This document shows positions 35,630-45,439 of a stretch of 64,000 nucleotides of DNA, one piece after another. The notes beneath the pieces are model-generated. The model was not told the DNA's origin and ran no database searches. It worked only from the letters and a program-made list of their open reading frames with translations. Position numbers and translations under genes: made by a program. Source of the stretch: DATAOG01 sp963753685 (GTDB lineage: Bacteria > Pseudomonadota > Alphaproteobacteria > Geminicoccales > Geminicoccaceae); contig CAVWDE010000005.1 of the NCBI GenBank assembly GCA_963753685.1, forward strand, positions 124,001-188,000. Direction: 5' to 3'. How positions within the stretch are numbered: the stretch's first letter is position 1; every line of letters begins with the position of its first letter.

Positions 35630-37405
35630 TCACGAAGGCCGTGGCGCCGGCTCGATAGCGAGGCCGGCCTTGCGCAGGCCGTCCGCCATGTGCTTGATCT
35701 GCGGGTCCGGAATGTTCCAGGTCCGCGCCATATCAAAGAAGCGCTCGGAGACATCCGGCTTGCGCGTCAGGGCCGCTTCGATCACCGGCTGCGCCTCCTC
35801 GCTCCGACCCAACTGGCCGAGAATCATCGCTCTGTACAGCAACCACCAAATCTGGCCGGAGTCTTCCTGTCTTTGTGAATCCATCAATGCCTGTTCATAA
35901 TTCCCGGTTTCATAGTGGTAATAGGTGAGGGGGTTTAGGTACCATTGGGGATGGGCGGGATTGAGCGCGATCGCTTGGGTCACCAGCGCAACACCACGCT
36001 CCCAGTCCCCTATGTAGGTCAGCCGCATGCCGTAGTGGGCCAGCAGGTCGGGATCATTGGGATTGAGGTCGATCGCCCGCTCTCCGGCTGCCCTGAACCC
36101 CCCGAGATCATGCCGATCGAACAGCACGTTCGCGAGTATCATCTGGGCGGTCGGGTTCCTCGGTTCGAGCTCGACTGCGCGGTTTGCCGCGGTGAGGGCG
36201 CGCCCATGGGGATCGTAGAGCTCCGGTCGCGGATTGTAGCCGAATCGGTATTCCTGAGCATAGACGTTGGCCAGCACGGCCCACGCGTCCGCATAGTCGG
36301 AATCGAGCTCGACAGCCCGCTCCAGGCAGGCGCGGATCTTAGCGTGCTCCTGTTGATCGACGGTTCTTTGGTAGTGATAATAGCGAAGGACGCAATCATA
36401 AGCGTCAAACGACTGCGGTGCGCGGCTTCGCGCTTTCGCCAGATCCGCTTGCGCGATCAGACCGTAATTGTTGGCGATGATTGCCGACACCTGCCCGGCG
36501 ACGGCTTCCTGAGTTTTAAACACACTGGCGGGGATGAGCTTGTCATTATAAGTATCTGACCAGATGATCCTGCCGGATTCCGCCTCAACCAGACGAGTCG
36601 AGATTCTGATTTGGTCGGCTTCGCGCCGAACGCTGCCGTCCAGCAGGTAGTCGACGCCGAGCTCTTGAAAGAGATGTTGAGGATCGGCTGACTGTTCCTG
36701 GTAGTTAGCGGTGGCATCGATTGACAAGACGAACAATGCCTTGAAGCGCGCGAGATCGGTCACGATCTGGTCGGTCACCCCTTCGGCCAGATAGGCCTGC
36801 CCGGGATCGCCGCTCAGGTTCAGGAAAGGCCGCACCGCGATCTTGGGCCCCCGAGGCAGCGCCGTCGCTGCGTGCTGGCTGCCGTCTGACCACAGTCTCG
36901 GAGCCAGCACGCTCGTGCCAAGCCATCCTAGCACCCCAAGCATTGGGATGGCGAGGAGGGCGCTCGTGAGCCAATACCGACGCCGCCTCGCGTCGTCCGC
37001 CGCGAGGAGCGGCGACGGGCCAGGAACCGGCTCCCGTCGCTGTTCGAACGTCGGCACGTAGCTGCCCTTGGGGATCTGGATCCGGACCGGATCGGCGCGG
37101 CCGCCCCCGAGATAGTAGAGGTCCAGTCGGCGGCGCAGCTTGCCCGCCTCCATGCGCACGACCGGATCGTTCTGGGGATCGAACGCGGGGTCGCGGCCGA
37201 ACACCTGGACGGCGATCGTGTAGCCCTTCAGGCGCTCCGCGCGCCCGGCGAGCGCCTCCTCGACGACGAATCGCAAAAAGCTCTTGAGCCGGTCGCTGGC
37301 GTTGAACTCGGCGCTCGCGAGGACCCCTTGCAGTTCCTCTCGAACCGCCTCCGGCGACGGCTGGCAATCGCCCTCGCCCGTCGGGCCGGGCTCAGGAACG
37401 GACAC
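35630..37405 (-). CDS. TolB-like domain / TPR regulatory protein
   Basis: A 591-residue protein. Residues about 15-120 contain the helical region common in this family (SDRLKSFLRFVVEEALAGRA, GYTIAVQVFGRDPAFDPQND, VRMEAGKLRRRLDLYY), thought to bind DNA or a partner. A single membrane segment lies at about 142-162. A TolB-like domain (KIAVRPFLNLSGDPGQAYLA, EGVTDQIVTDLARFKALFV) covers about 185-310, followed by TPR repeats to the end. It resembles the protein at 9.4 kb without the cyclase domain. Genes of this kind are transcriptional or signalling proteins of unknown input. It starts about 120 bases from copy 2 of the GTAAGCTTAC element. Confidence 0.82.
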   Translation of the reverse strand: MSVPEPGPTGEGDCQPSPEAVREELQGVLASAEFNASDRLKSFLRFVVEEALAGRAERLKGYTIAVQVFGRDPAFDPQNDPVVRMEAGKLRRRLDLYYLGGGRADPVRIQIPKGSYVPTFEQRREPVPGPSPLLAADDARRRRYWLTSALLAIPMLGVLGWLGTSVLAPRLWSDGSQHAATALPRGPKIAVRPFLNLSGDPGQAYLAEGVTDQIVTDLARFKALFVLSIDATANYQEQSADPQHLFQELGVDYLLDGSVRREADQIRISTRLVEAESGRIIWSDTYNDKLIPASVFKTQEAVAGQVSAIIANNYGLIAQADLAKARSRAPQSFDAYDCVLRYYHYQRTVDQQEHAKIRACLERAVELDSDYADAWAVLANVYAQEYRFGYNPRPELYDPHGRALTAANRAVELEPRNPTAQMILANVLFDRHDLGGFRAAGERAIDLNPNDPDLLAHYGMRLTYIGDWERGVALVTQAIALNPAHPQWYLNPLTYYHYETGNYEQALMDSQRQEDSGQIWWLLYRAMILGQLGRSEEAQPVIEAALTRKPDVSERFFDMARTWNIPDPQIKHMADGLRKAGLAIEPAPRPS

Positions 37406-37778
37406 AGGGCCTCCCCACGAGGGCGTACCTCAAGCTTGGCACAAATACGCTCGAAATTCGCCGGGCGAAACCCTGAAGTGAGGTGCAGGGCGAAAACCGC
37501 TGCAGATCGCACGTTCCTGGAGGTAAGCTTACAGTAAAACACTCAGGTCGACGCCGCCAACGCCAAGTCCGCCGACGCGCAAGCGGCGGCGGCCCATTGC
37601 ACCGACGTCTGCCAGGCGACCTGGAAGAAGACGCAACGGATGTACGAGCAGAGCCTGCGGAAGTAGAGGGCATCCGCCATTGGCGGCTGGGGGAGAGGAT
37701 GCCCGTGAGCCAGGGTCCGCATCCTCCCCGACCGGCCTCCGGCGCCGGCAGAGCGCCCGCGGGATCGTGGTGGGCCCG
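37406..37778. other. 373-base gap with a repeat copy and a short unknown frame
   Basis: Besides repeat copy 2, the plus strand has a frame of about 40 codons (37546-37668) reading AANAKSADAQAAAAHCTDVC and ending RMYEQSLRK. It has no start codon with a ribosome site and could be the tail of a lost gene. No other feature is seen. Confidence 0.4.
37522..37543 (+). repeat. GTAAGCTTAC repeat, copy 2 (partial)
   Basis: GGTAAGCTTACAGTAAAAC matches copy 3 through GTAAGCTTACAGTAA and then departs, so only the first dyad is complete. It lies upstream of the TPR regulator, which is read the other way. Confidence 0.65.
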
Positions 37779-38224
37779 ATGATGAAGGAACTCAACGCCC
37801 CGGGCGCGGCCATCCGGGCCGCGGCTCCGTCCGTGGCGTCGGGAAGTGCCCCCGTCGTTGGTCGCAGGCGACCGCTTCGTCGAGCTTCGGAGGTCGACCG
37901 CCACGTCGGGGCGCGCATCCGGATCCGACGCATCCTGCTCGGGCTGCCCCAGCATCAGCTGGCGGACCTGATCGGCGTCACCTACAGCAGCAGCACAAAT
38001 ACGAGCGAGGGGTAAACCGGATCTCGGCCGATCGGCTGTTCGCGCTTGCCCGGGCGCTTGGCGTCAGCGTCGATGCCTTCTTCGTCGGGCTGGACGGGCC
38101 GGCGTCGGAGAAGCACGACCTGACGCTGGCGCTGGCGCGGGGCTTCGTCGGGATCGGCGAGGCACGGCAACGGGAAGCCATCTTTCGGCTGGCGCGGGTC
38201 CTGGCCGATGACGCTGCGCCGTGA
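37779..38224 (+). pseudogene. XRE-family regulator split by a one-base deletion
   Basis: From the ATG at 37779 the frame reaches RIRIRRILLGLPQHQLADLI then GVTY, a classical lambda-repressor-type HTH start. Near 37985 one base is missing in a run of AGC triplets; the next frame continues QQHKYERGVNRISADRLFAL then ARALGVSVDAFFVGLDG to a stop at 38222-38224. The combined protein of about 148 residues is a normal XRE regulator. The repeated AGC triplets at the break could favour slippage or a read error. Confidence 0.75.
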
Positions 38225-38283
38225 GTCGCAAGTCCGGGATCGCGGGTTGTCCGTGCTCCCGCCGGCCGGCGCGGCTCAGCCGA

Positions 38284-38310
38284 GCGTAAGCTTACAGTAA
38301 TTTACTTGCC
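38284..38310 (+). repeat. GTAAGCTTAC repeat, copy 3
   Basis: GCGTAAGCTTACAGTAATTT continuing to ACTTGCC: dyad GTAAGCTTAC followed by GTAA-T-TTAC. It lies 62 bases before the YdcH-like gene, where an operator or promoter element would be expected. It is an inverted copy of the one at 35.4 kb. Confidence 0.75.
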
Positions 38311-38371
38311 GAGGTCGGCGAACGGGCGCCCTCTTTGCCGAACAGCGATCGAGAGGAACACGTCGTCGATC

Positions 38372-38647
38372 ATGCCCAGGATCACACATCGCGTCGTCGC
38401 CCGTTTCCCAGATCACGAGCTGGCGATCGAACGCTTGGTCAGGAGCAGCGAGAGTTTCAAAGAGATGTGCGAGGAATACGATGAGGGCATCGAGGCCCTC
38501 GAACGCTGGCAACAGGCCGCGCGCCCACAAACCGAGCTCGCCGAGCTCAGGGACTCGCTGGCCGATCTGGAGGCGGAGATGCTCGCGGCGCTCCAGGAGG
38601 ATGCGGCGCCTGGCTCCAGCCGTCGTCGCCGCTCGAACAGGCCTTGA
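38372..38647 (+). CDS. YdcH-like (DUF465-type) small protein
   Basis: A 91-residue protein starting at 38372 after GAGAGGAAC. The pattern RVVARFPDHELAIERLV, FKEMCEEYDEGIEALERW and LRDSLADLEAEMLAAL resembles DUF465/YdcH proteins, which are short helical hairpins of unknown role. The C-terminus is basic (SSRRRRSNRP). It is followed after 59 bases by the SYLF lipoprotein. Confidence 0.6.
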   Translation: MPRITHRVVARFPDHELAIERLVRSSESFKEMCEEYDEGIEALERWQQAARPQTELAELRDSLADLEAEMLAALQEDAAPGSSRRRRSNRP

Positions 38648-38706
38648 TCCGGATCCTGCTCGCCGGCTCGACACATCATCACACGAGCGACAAGGAGGGA
38701 CGTCCG

Positions 38707-39273
38707 ATGCTTATGACCCGTAGACTGGTGCTGGGAGGCGCACTCTCGGCGCTGGTCGGCTGCGCGTCCAGCATGTCCAGCACACCCGACGAGCAGAGCG
38801 CGAAAAGAGCGCAGATCGATAGCGCCGCCGACGCCGCCCTGAGCCAACTCCTTGCGGAAGATCCCGCGGCGAAGACCCTGGCCGGTCGGGCCAAAGGCAT
38901 CGCCATCTTCCCGAACATCGTCAAAGCCGGTTTGGGTGTCGGGGGCGAGACCGGGGACGGCGTCCTTCGCGTCGGTGGCAAGAGCGTGGCCTACTACAAC
39001 ACCTCGGGCGCCTCGATCGGCCTCCAGATCGGGGCCCAGTCGTACTCGCAGGTGCTGATGTTCCTCACCGACGATGCGCTGGCGCGCTTTCGCGACAGTT
39101 CCGGCTGGCAGGCCGGTGTCGACGGCTCGGTCGCGGTCCTCAAGACCGGCGCGAGCGGCAAGATCGACACCACCAACATCTCCGATCCGGTGGTGGGCTT
39201 CGTGTTCGGTCAGGAGGGGCTGATGGCGGACGCCACGATCGAAGGCTCGAAGTACACCAAGCTCGATCTCTGA
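38707..39273 (+). CDS. SYLF/YSC84-domain lipoprotein
   Basis: A 188-residue protein behind a strong AAGGAGGG site. The signal ends in a lipobox (ALVGC, Cys at about residue 19), so it is probably a lipoprotein. The SYLF (Ysc84) domain is recognised from AKTLAGRAKGIAIFPNIVKA, GLGVGGETGDGVLRV, SGASIGLQIGAQSYSQVLMF and GSVAVL. Such domains bind phospholipid; bacterial members are periplasmic and poorly understood. Confidence 0.85.
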   Translation: MLMTRRLVLGGALSALVGCASSMSSTPDEQSAKRAQIDSAADAALSQLLAEDPAAKTLAGRAKGIAIFPNIVKAGLGVGGETGDGVLRVGGKSVAYYNTSGASIGLQIGAQSYSQVLMFLTDDALARFRDSSGWQAGVDGSVAVLKTGASGKIDTTNISDPVVGFVFGQEGLMADATIEGSKYTKLDL

Positions 39274-39391
39274 GCTGCGACCTTGGTGCCAGGCGGGCAC
39301 GTCGTCGCCGACCGGGCCGGTCTCCAGTTTTGAGACGCAGGTCCGGGAGCGACGCAAGTCACGGTCACGGAAGTCGACCGAGGAGGAGACC

Positions 39392-40560
39392 ATGGCCCTG
39401 AATTTGATCGATCTGCTGGAGCAGATGCTCGGCTCCAATGAAACGCTGTCCAGGCTCGGGGCGCTGATCGGGCTCAGTCCCGATCGGGTCAAGGGCGCGA
39501 TCGGCGCCGCGGTGCCGGCGATCCTGGCAAGCCTCGTCGGCGCGGTGCAGACGCCGCAGGGTCGCGACCAGGTCGCCGGGCTGACGCGCACTCAGGACAC
39601 GAGCCTGCTCGGCAATCTCGCCGGTGCGCTCAGCGGCGGCAACGAGAAGTCGCTGATCCAGACGGGCAGTGGCCTGCTGAGCTCGCTGCTCGGGCAAGGC
39701 AAGCTCGACGCCTTGTCGGGAGCGATCAGCAAATTCGCCGGCCTCAACCAGAGCTCGACCGGATCGCTGCTCGGGGCGCTCGCCCCGGTCGTCATGGGCA
39801 CGCTCGCCCGCGAGCAGCGTGCGCAGGGCCTCGATGCCCAGGGCTTGGCCAGGATGCTGAGCGACCAGAAGGACCATATCGTCCAGGCCCTTCCGGCCAA
39901 CCTCGCGAGCTCGCTCGGTTCGGCCGGGCTGCTCGAGGGCATCGCCGACCGGCTCGGTCAGGGCGTGAGCGCCGCCAGTCAAGCGGGTCGGGCGACGGCC
40001 GCCGAGGCTGCCCGAGCGGCCAACGTTGCCGCCACGGCCGCAGCCACGAGGGCCGGGTCGGCAGCCAGTACCGCGCCGCAGCGGCGGCTCGATGGTGGGC
40101 TGGGCGGTCGGCGCGGTGGTCGTGCTGGCCGTCCTGTGGGCGGGTTATCATTTCCTGTTTCCCGGCGGGCAGGTGCAGCAGGCGGCCGACAAGGCGCGAC
40201 ACCGCGGCCCAGGTCGGTGAAGCGACCAAGAACCTGACGGTCGGCGACGTCGACCTTGGCAAGCGAGTGACCGGCGTTTTCGATAGCGCGACCACGGCGC
40301 TGAACGACGTCACCGACAGCGCCTCGGCCAAAGCGGCCGCAGCGAAGTTGAACGAGGTCGACGACAATCTGGCCAAGATCAAAGGGCTGGTCGACCAGCT
40401 GCCAGCCGAAGGCAAGTCGGCGCTCGCCGCTCTGGTGGCGGGGGCGCTACCCGACCTCGAAGCTCTGATCACCAAGGTCAGCGCGATCCCCGGTGCCAGC
40501 GACGCGATCAAGCCGATCACCGATCCGATGCTGGAGAAGCTGCGGGCGATGAGCGCGTGA
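39392..40560 (+). pseudogene. DUF937 (YidB-like) protein with two frameshifts
   Basis: The first frame gives a DUF937 domain (LIDLLEQMLGSNETLSRLGA, LIGLSPDRVKGAIGAAVPAI, GSLLGALAPVVMGTLARE) to about residue 225. Near 40085 the frame changes and a membrane helix follows (MVGWAVGAVVVLAVLWAGYH). Near 40197 an extra base changes it again, then TAAQVGEATKNLTVGDVDLG runs to a normal end (MLEKLRAMSA) at 40560. All three parts fit one protein of about 389 residues, DUF937-TM-helical domain. Two single-base indels in one gene is a mark of either decay or sequence error. Confidence 0.75.
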
Positions 40561-40737
40561 TCGCGGGTGCGGAAGCGCGACACGCCGAAATGGCGGCACC
40601 GCGCTCCTAGGGAGGAGCAGACCTCATGCGCACCTCGGAAAAGCGGACCCTTTTGCGGCGATTGTGAAGGCCCCCGAGCGAGCTCCGCGGCTCATGCTGC
40701 GATTGGCGGAGCCGATGGGTATCCTGGTCGAGGCGCC

Positions 40738-42075
40738 TCAGCTCGGCAGCGGGATCCGGTGGCGGGTCAGCGCTTCGGTCTGGCGGCGTTCCAGGGCGGC
40801 GGGGTCGAAGTCCGCGATCAGCTCCTCGAACAGGCGGTGCCAGTTGACCTTGGCCTGGAGGCGGAGAAAAACCGCGGACAGACCGATCGCGGCGCGGTCC
40901 ATGATCACGAACTCGCGCGGCACGTCGACCCCGCCCGCCTGGTGCAGTTCCGCGATCACGCGCTCGGCGGTGGCGCGGCCGTGGATCTCGCCGGTGAGCG
41001 CGCCGAGCGTCTGGCTCCGGTCCTCGAGCAGGGGTTCGAAGACGAACCGGGCCCAGACGTTGAGCGCTTCGATCACGTCTGAGGTCAGGTTCTGGAAGCG
41101 CCAGGTGTGGTAGGCCTGGGCCGCGAGCTCGAGGTCGCCGCTCTGGACGGCGCGGTAGAGGTCGATCACGCCCTGGACGAGGGCCGGCGGGAAGGCGCGC
41201 AGGCAGCCGAAATCCAGAAGATTGAGCGCGCCGTCCGCCTGCACCGTGTAGTTGCCGAGATGCGGGTCGCCGTGGAGCACGCCATAGTCGAAGAAGGGCA
41301 CGTACCAGGCCCGGAACATGGTGATCGCGAGCTCGGTGCGCCGGGCCTCGGGCCACTCCAGGCAGCCTAGGATCGGCTCGCCCTCGAGCCAGGTCATGGT
41401 CAAGAGACGGCGCGTGCTGAGCTCGGGCACGGGCTCCGGCACCTGTATTCGGGCCTCGGCGGCCAGCATCTCGCGGTAGAGCGCCATGTGCCGGGCCTCG
41501 AGGCCGTAGTCCAGCTCCTCGCGCAGGCGGGCCTCGATCTCGGTGCGGACGTTGCCCATAAGCAGGGCGCGCTGATACTGCTGCAGGATGCGCAGCATGA
41601 GGTCGAGGCCGCCCAGATCCGCCTCGACCGCGCTCTCCATGTCGGGGTATTGCAACTTGCAGGCGAGCGCCCGGCCATCGAGCCCGACCGCGCGATGCAC
41701 CTGGCCGAGCGAAGCGGCCGCCGCGGCGGTGCGCTCGAAGCTCCGGAACCGGTCCTGCCAGCGATCGCCGAGCTCGGCCCGCATCCGGCGGTTGACGAAC
41801 GCCAGGCCCATGGGTGGCGCCTGCGACTGGAGTGCCACCAGCTCGGCGACATATTCCGCCGGCAGCGCCCCCGGCACGGTCGCCAGCAGCTGGGCGAGCT
41901 TGACGATCGGGCCGCGCAGGTTGCCGAGTGCCTTGCGCAGCTGCTGGGCGAGCTCGGCCTGGTCCTGGACGATCCCGAGATAGCGCTCGGAGGCGAGGCG
42001 CGAGACGAACCGGCCGAGCACGGTCGCCATGCGCACTTGGCGGGCGAGCCGGCGCGGCAGGCTGCTGGCGCTCAT
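40738..42075 (-). CDS. UbiB/ABC1-family atypical kinase-like protein
   Basis: A 445-residue member of the ABC1/UbiB/AarF family. The KxGQ-like motif appears as GPIVKLAQLLATVPG (Ala in place of the usual Gly), then the nucleotide-binding lysine (GRALACKLQYP), the catalytic region LHGDPHLGNYTV and the metal-binding LLDFGC. Members support ubiquinone synthesis or lipid metabolism through an ATPase activity. There is no ubi gene beside it. It is transcribed away from SURF1. Confidence 0.85.
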   Translation of the reverse strand: MSASSLPRRLARQVRMATVLGRFVSRLASERYLGIVQDQAELAQQLRKALGNLRGPIVKLAQLLATVPGALPAEYVAELVALQSQAPPMGLAFVNRRMRAELGDRWQDRFRSFERTAAAAASLGQVHRAVGLDGRALACKLQYPDMESAVEADLGGLDLMLRILQQYQRALLMGNVRTEIEARLREELDYGLEARHMALYREMLAAEARIQVPEPVPELSTRRLLTMTWLEGEPILGCLEWPEARRTELAITMFRAWYVPFFDYGVLHGDPHLGNYTVQADGALNLLDFGCLRAFPPALVQGVIDLYRAVQSGDLELAAQAYHTWRFQNLTSDVIEALNVWARFVFEPLLEDRSQTLGALTGEIHGRATAERVIAELHQAGGVDVPREFVIMDRAAIGLSAVFLRLQAKVNWHRLFEELIADFDPAALERRQTEALTRHRIPLPS

Positions 42076-42306
42076 GCCGCCGGCGCGCCCATGAGCGGGA
42101 CGTCGCCCGCCGCGGGCCCAAGCCGGCGTCCCGGACGATGTGCAGGCGGTCTCATCGTGGCTGCGACCATCGGCCAGCCTTCAAAGTTGCGGACAGGCGC
42201 TCTACATCTGCGGTCTTCGCGACCCAAGGCTCAAGTCCGACGAAGTGGCAAGCGTGGCGCCTGGTTTGGTACTCTTGTGCGTCTTCTGACATGGTTCGCT
42301 CGCCCG

Positions 42307-43035
42307 ATGCCGGCTAGCGCCGGCGCGCTGCATTTCCGGCCGCGCCTCTGGCCGAGTCTCGCGACGCTGGCGGCGCTCGCGCTGCTGCTCGGACTCGGCA
42401 CCTGGCAGGTCCAGCGGCTGCACTGGAAGGAAGGCCTGATCGCGGAGCGTACCGCCCAGCTCGCGGCGCCGCCGGCACAGCTCCCGGCCACGGCCGACGA
42501 CTGGCGCGTCTGGGACTTCCGCAAGGTCAGCGTCCGTGGCACCTTCCGCCACGACCTCGAGCAGCGGTTCGGCGCCTATGCGGTCGACGGTCAGTTCGGC
42601 CAGCACATCCTTACGCCCTTAGTTCGGCCGGATGGCGCCGCCATCCTGGTCGATCGCGGCTGGGTCCCGGCCGAGCGGGCACCGGTCGAGACCAGGCGCC
42701 AGGGCGAGCTGTCGGGCGACGCCCTGATCACCGGCATCGCGCGCTACCGTGGGGCTGACCGGCCAGGCTGGTTCACGCCCGCCAACCAGCCGGCCGACCG
42801 GATCTGGTACTGGTACGATGTCCCGGCTCTCGCGCAGACGGTCGGGCTCGAGCTTCTGCCGGTCGTGGTCGAGGCGGACGCGACCCCCAACCCGGGCGGT
42901 CTGCCGATCGGCGGCCAGACCCGCATCGAGCTGCCGAACAACCATCTGCAATACGCGATCACCTGGTATGGCCTCGCACTGGCCCTGGTCGCGGTCTACA
43001 TCGCTTTCTGCTTCGACAAGGGCGCGCGCCGATGA
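42307..43035 (+). CDS. SURF1-family cytochrome oxidase assembly protein
   Basis: A 242-residue protein with two membrane segments, one at each end. Family marks: LLLGLGTWQVQRLHWKEGLI, ILVDRGWVPAERAP and NNHLQYAITWYGLALALVAV. SURF1 helps place heme a into cytochrome aa3 oxidase. The ATG at 42307 starts just before the first helix. It overlaps ctaA by 4 bases. In many relatives it follows coxBAC and ctaG, which are not in this window. Confidence 0.92.
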   Translation: MPASAGALHFRPRLWPSLATLAALALLLGLGTWQVQRLHWKEGLIAERTAQLAAPPAQLPATADDWRVWDFRKVSVRGTFRHDLEQRFGAYAVDGQFGQHILTPLVRPDGAAILVDRGWVPAERAPVETRRQGELSGDALITGIARYRGADRPGWFTPANQPADRIWYWYDVPALAQTVGLELLPVVVEADATPNPGGLPIGGQTRIELPNNHLQYAITWYGLALALVAVYIAFCFDKGARR

Positions 43036-43955
43036 GGGCGCTGCGCCGGGCGGCCGGTGCGGCGATCGTGCTGGCCTTCGGCCTGATCGTGCTCGGCGCC
43101 TGGGTGCGCGCGACCGGCTCGGGGCTCGCCTGTCCCGACTGGCCGACCTGCTATGGCCACTGGCTGCCGCTGCCCGCCACGATCCCGGCCGAGGCTGGCT
43201 ACAGCTACGCCCAGGTGCTCTCGGAATGGGCCCATCGGCTGATCGCGGGCGTCATCCTGGGGCCGCTGGTGCTGGCGATCGGCGCTCTCGCCTGGCGCGC
43301 CCGGGGCGCCAACCCGCGCCTGCCCGCCTATGGCGTCGGCCTGATCCTGCTGCTGCTGGTCCAGGCGGCGCTCGGCGGCCTCACCGTGCTCGATCAGAAC
43401 AGCCCCTGGACGGTCGCCCTGCATCTCACCACAGCACTCCTGCTGTTCAGCCTGCTGTGGCTGATCTTCGAGCGCGCGCACCCGCTCGGGGGACCTCGCG
43501 CGCGCGCGCTCGATGCGCTCGCGGGCCTGGTCTGGCTGCTGGCGCTCGGCACCATGGCGAGCGCCGCCATGATGACCAAGAGCGGCGCCTCGCTCGCCTG
43601 CTCGACCTGGCCGCTGTGCAACGGCGCCCTGATCCCGGATCTCGGGGACGCCCTGGTGCGCCTCAACTTCGTCCACCGGCTGCTGGCGCTCGCGACCGGC
43701 GTCAGCCTTCTGGCGCTGCTCTTGCGGGCGCCGGGACTGCGCCCGCTCGCCGGCCTGGCGCTGGTGTTCATGGCCATTCAGATCGGGCTCGGCGGGATGT
43801 TCGTCGTTCTCGAAGCGCCGCTGTGGGCGGGCCTTGTGCATCAGGCCTTTGGCGTGCTCACCTTCGGCCTCCTGTCGCTGTTGCTGTGGCGCTCGGGCGG
43901 CGATGCCTCCGAGGCTCAGGAGAACCCTGCCCATGCCCGCCTATCGCGCGCTTGA
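43032..43955 (+). CDS. ctaA: Heme A synthase (CtaA/COX15)
   Basis: A 307-residue protein with about eight membrane helices. The four heme-ligand His sites are visible in EWAHRLIAG, ALHLTTAL, NFVHRLLAL and LVHQAFGVL, and the Cys pair motif in GSGLACPDWPTCYG and GASLACSTWPLCNG. It oxidises heme O to heme A for cytochrome oxidase. It is translationally coupled to SURF1, and its last 23 bases overlap the M32 peptidase start. Confidence 0.93.
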   Translation: MRALRRAAGAAIVLAFGLIVLGAWVRATGSGLACPDWPTCYGHWLPLPATIPAEAGYSYAQVLSEWAHRLIAGVILGPLVLAIGALAWRARGANPRLPAYGVGLILLLLVQAALGGLTVLDQNSPWTVALHLTTALLLFSLLWLIFERAHPLGGPRARALDALAGLVWLLALGTMASAAMMTKSGASLACSTWPLCNGALIPDLGDALVRLNFVHRLLALATGVSLLALLLRAPGLRPLAGLALVFMAIQIGLGGMFVVLEAPLWAGLVHQAFGVLTFGLLSLLLWRSGGDASEAQENPAHARLSRA

Positions 43956-45415
43956 GGACCGCTTCAAGCAGCTGGCCGACCTCAGGGGCGCGCTCGCGAT
44001 CCTGAACTGGGACCGGCAGACGATGATGCCGGCGGGCGGCAATGGCGTGCGCGCCGACCAGATCGCGACCCTCGAGCAGATCGCCCACGAGCGCCTGACC
44101 AGCGCCGAAACCGGCGCGCTGCTCGATCAGGCGGAGCAGAAAGCTGACGACCTCGACGCCTGGCAGGCGGCGAATCTGCGCGAGATGCGCCGCAGTTACG
44201 TCCGTGCCACGGCGCTCGAGCCGGAGCTGGTCGCGGCGCTCGCGCGCGCCACCGCAAAGGCCGAGATGGTCTGGCGCGAGGCGCGGGCAAAGGCCGATTT
44301 TTCTATGTTGAAGTCGTCTTTAGAGGACGTTCTTCGGCTGACGCGTGAGGAAGCGGCGGCCAAAGGTGAGGCGCTTGGACTGGCTCCCTATGACGCCCTG
44401 CTCGAGGGCTACGAGCCGGGCCTGACCGCGGCGGAGATCGATCGTCTGTTCGCGCCGCTCGCGACCTTCCTGCCGGACTTCCTCGAACGGGTGCTGGCCC
44501 ACCAGGTTGTGCCGCTGCCGCTCGCCGGGCCGTTCCCGGCGCACAGCCAGAAGGCGCTCGGTGAGCGTCTGATGACGGCGCTCGGCTTCGATTTCGAGCA
44601 CGGTCGTCTGGATGAGAGCGCCCATCCGTTCTGCGGCGGGGTGCCCGACGACATTCGGATGACCGCCCGCTACGACGAAAGTGATGCTGCCTCGGGCCTG
44701 ATGGCGGTCCTCCACGAGACCGGGCACGCCCTCTACAACGCCGGCCTGCCCAAGGCCTGGCGCGGCCAGCCGGTCGGCCGGGCGCGCAGCCTCGCCGTGC
44801 ACGAGAGCCAGTCGCTCCTGATCGAGATGCAGGTCTGCCGCTCGCGCGCCTTCCTCGGCTACCTCGCGCCGCTGCTGGCCGCGACCTTCGGCGGCGACGG
44901 CGCGGCGCTGGCCGCCGACAACCTCTACCGCCGGGCGATCCGGGTCGAGCGCAGCCTGATCCGGGTCGATGCCGACGAGGTCACCTATCCCTTGCACATC
45001 ATCCTCCGCTACCGGCTCGAGGCAGCACTGCTGGCGGGCGACCTGCCGCTGGCCGACCTGCCCGGGGCCTGGGACGAGGGCATGCGCGAGCTGCTGGGCG
45101 TGACCCCGCCCACCGATCGCGAGGGCTGCCTGCAGGACATCCATTGGCCGGGCGGCGCCTTCGGCTATTTCCCCTGCTACACGCTGGGCGCCATGATGGC
45201 AGCGCAGCTGTCCGAGGCCATGCGCGCGGCCCTGCCGGAGATCGAACTCGGTGATCGCGCGCGGCGACTTCCGGCCGCTGCTCGCCTGGCTGCGCGCCAA
45301 CGTCCACGCGCAGGGCTCGCTGCTCGATACTCCGACATTGCTGACCCAGGCGACCGGCCGCCCGCTCGATCCGCAGCCCTTCCTCGATCACCTCCAGAGC
45401 CGATATCTGGCCTAA
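43933..45415 (+). pseudogene. M32-family carboxypeptidase, frameshift near C-terminus
   Basis: The frame opens MPAYRALEDRFKQLADLRGA then ILNWDRQTMMP, which is the usual start of M32 (Taq-type) carboxypeptidases, and has the zinc motif HETGH and the family segments FCGGVPDDIRMTARYDES and YPLHIILRY. At about 45247 the frame shifts; the following frame gives ARGDFRPLLAWLRANVHAQG, then QPFLDHLQSRYLA and a stop at 45413. The corrected protein of about 494 residues is normal length. Uncorrected, the last 55 residues are replaced by an unrelated tail. Confidence 0.85.
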
Positions 45416-45439
45416 ATTCACGCCGCGGAGCATCACCGG

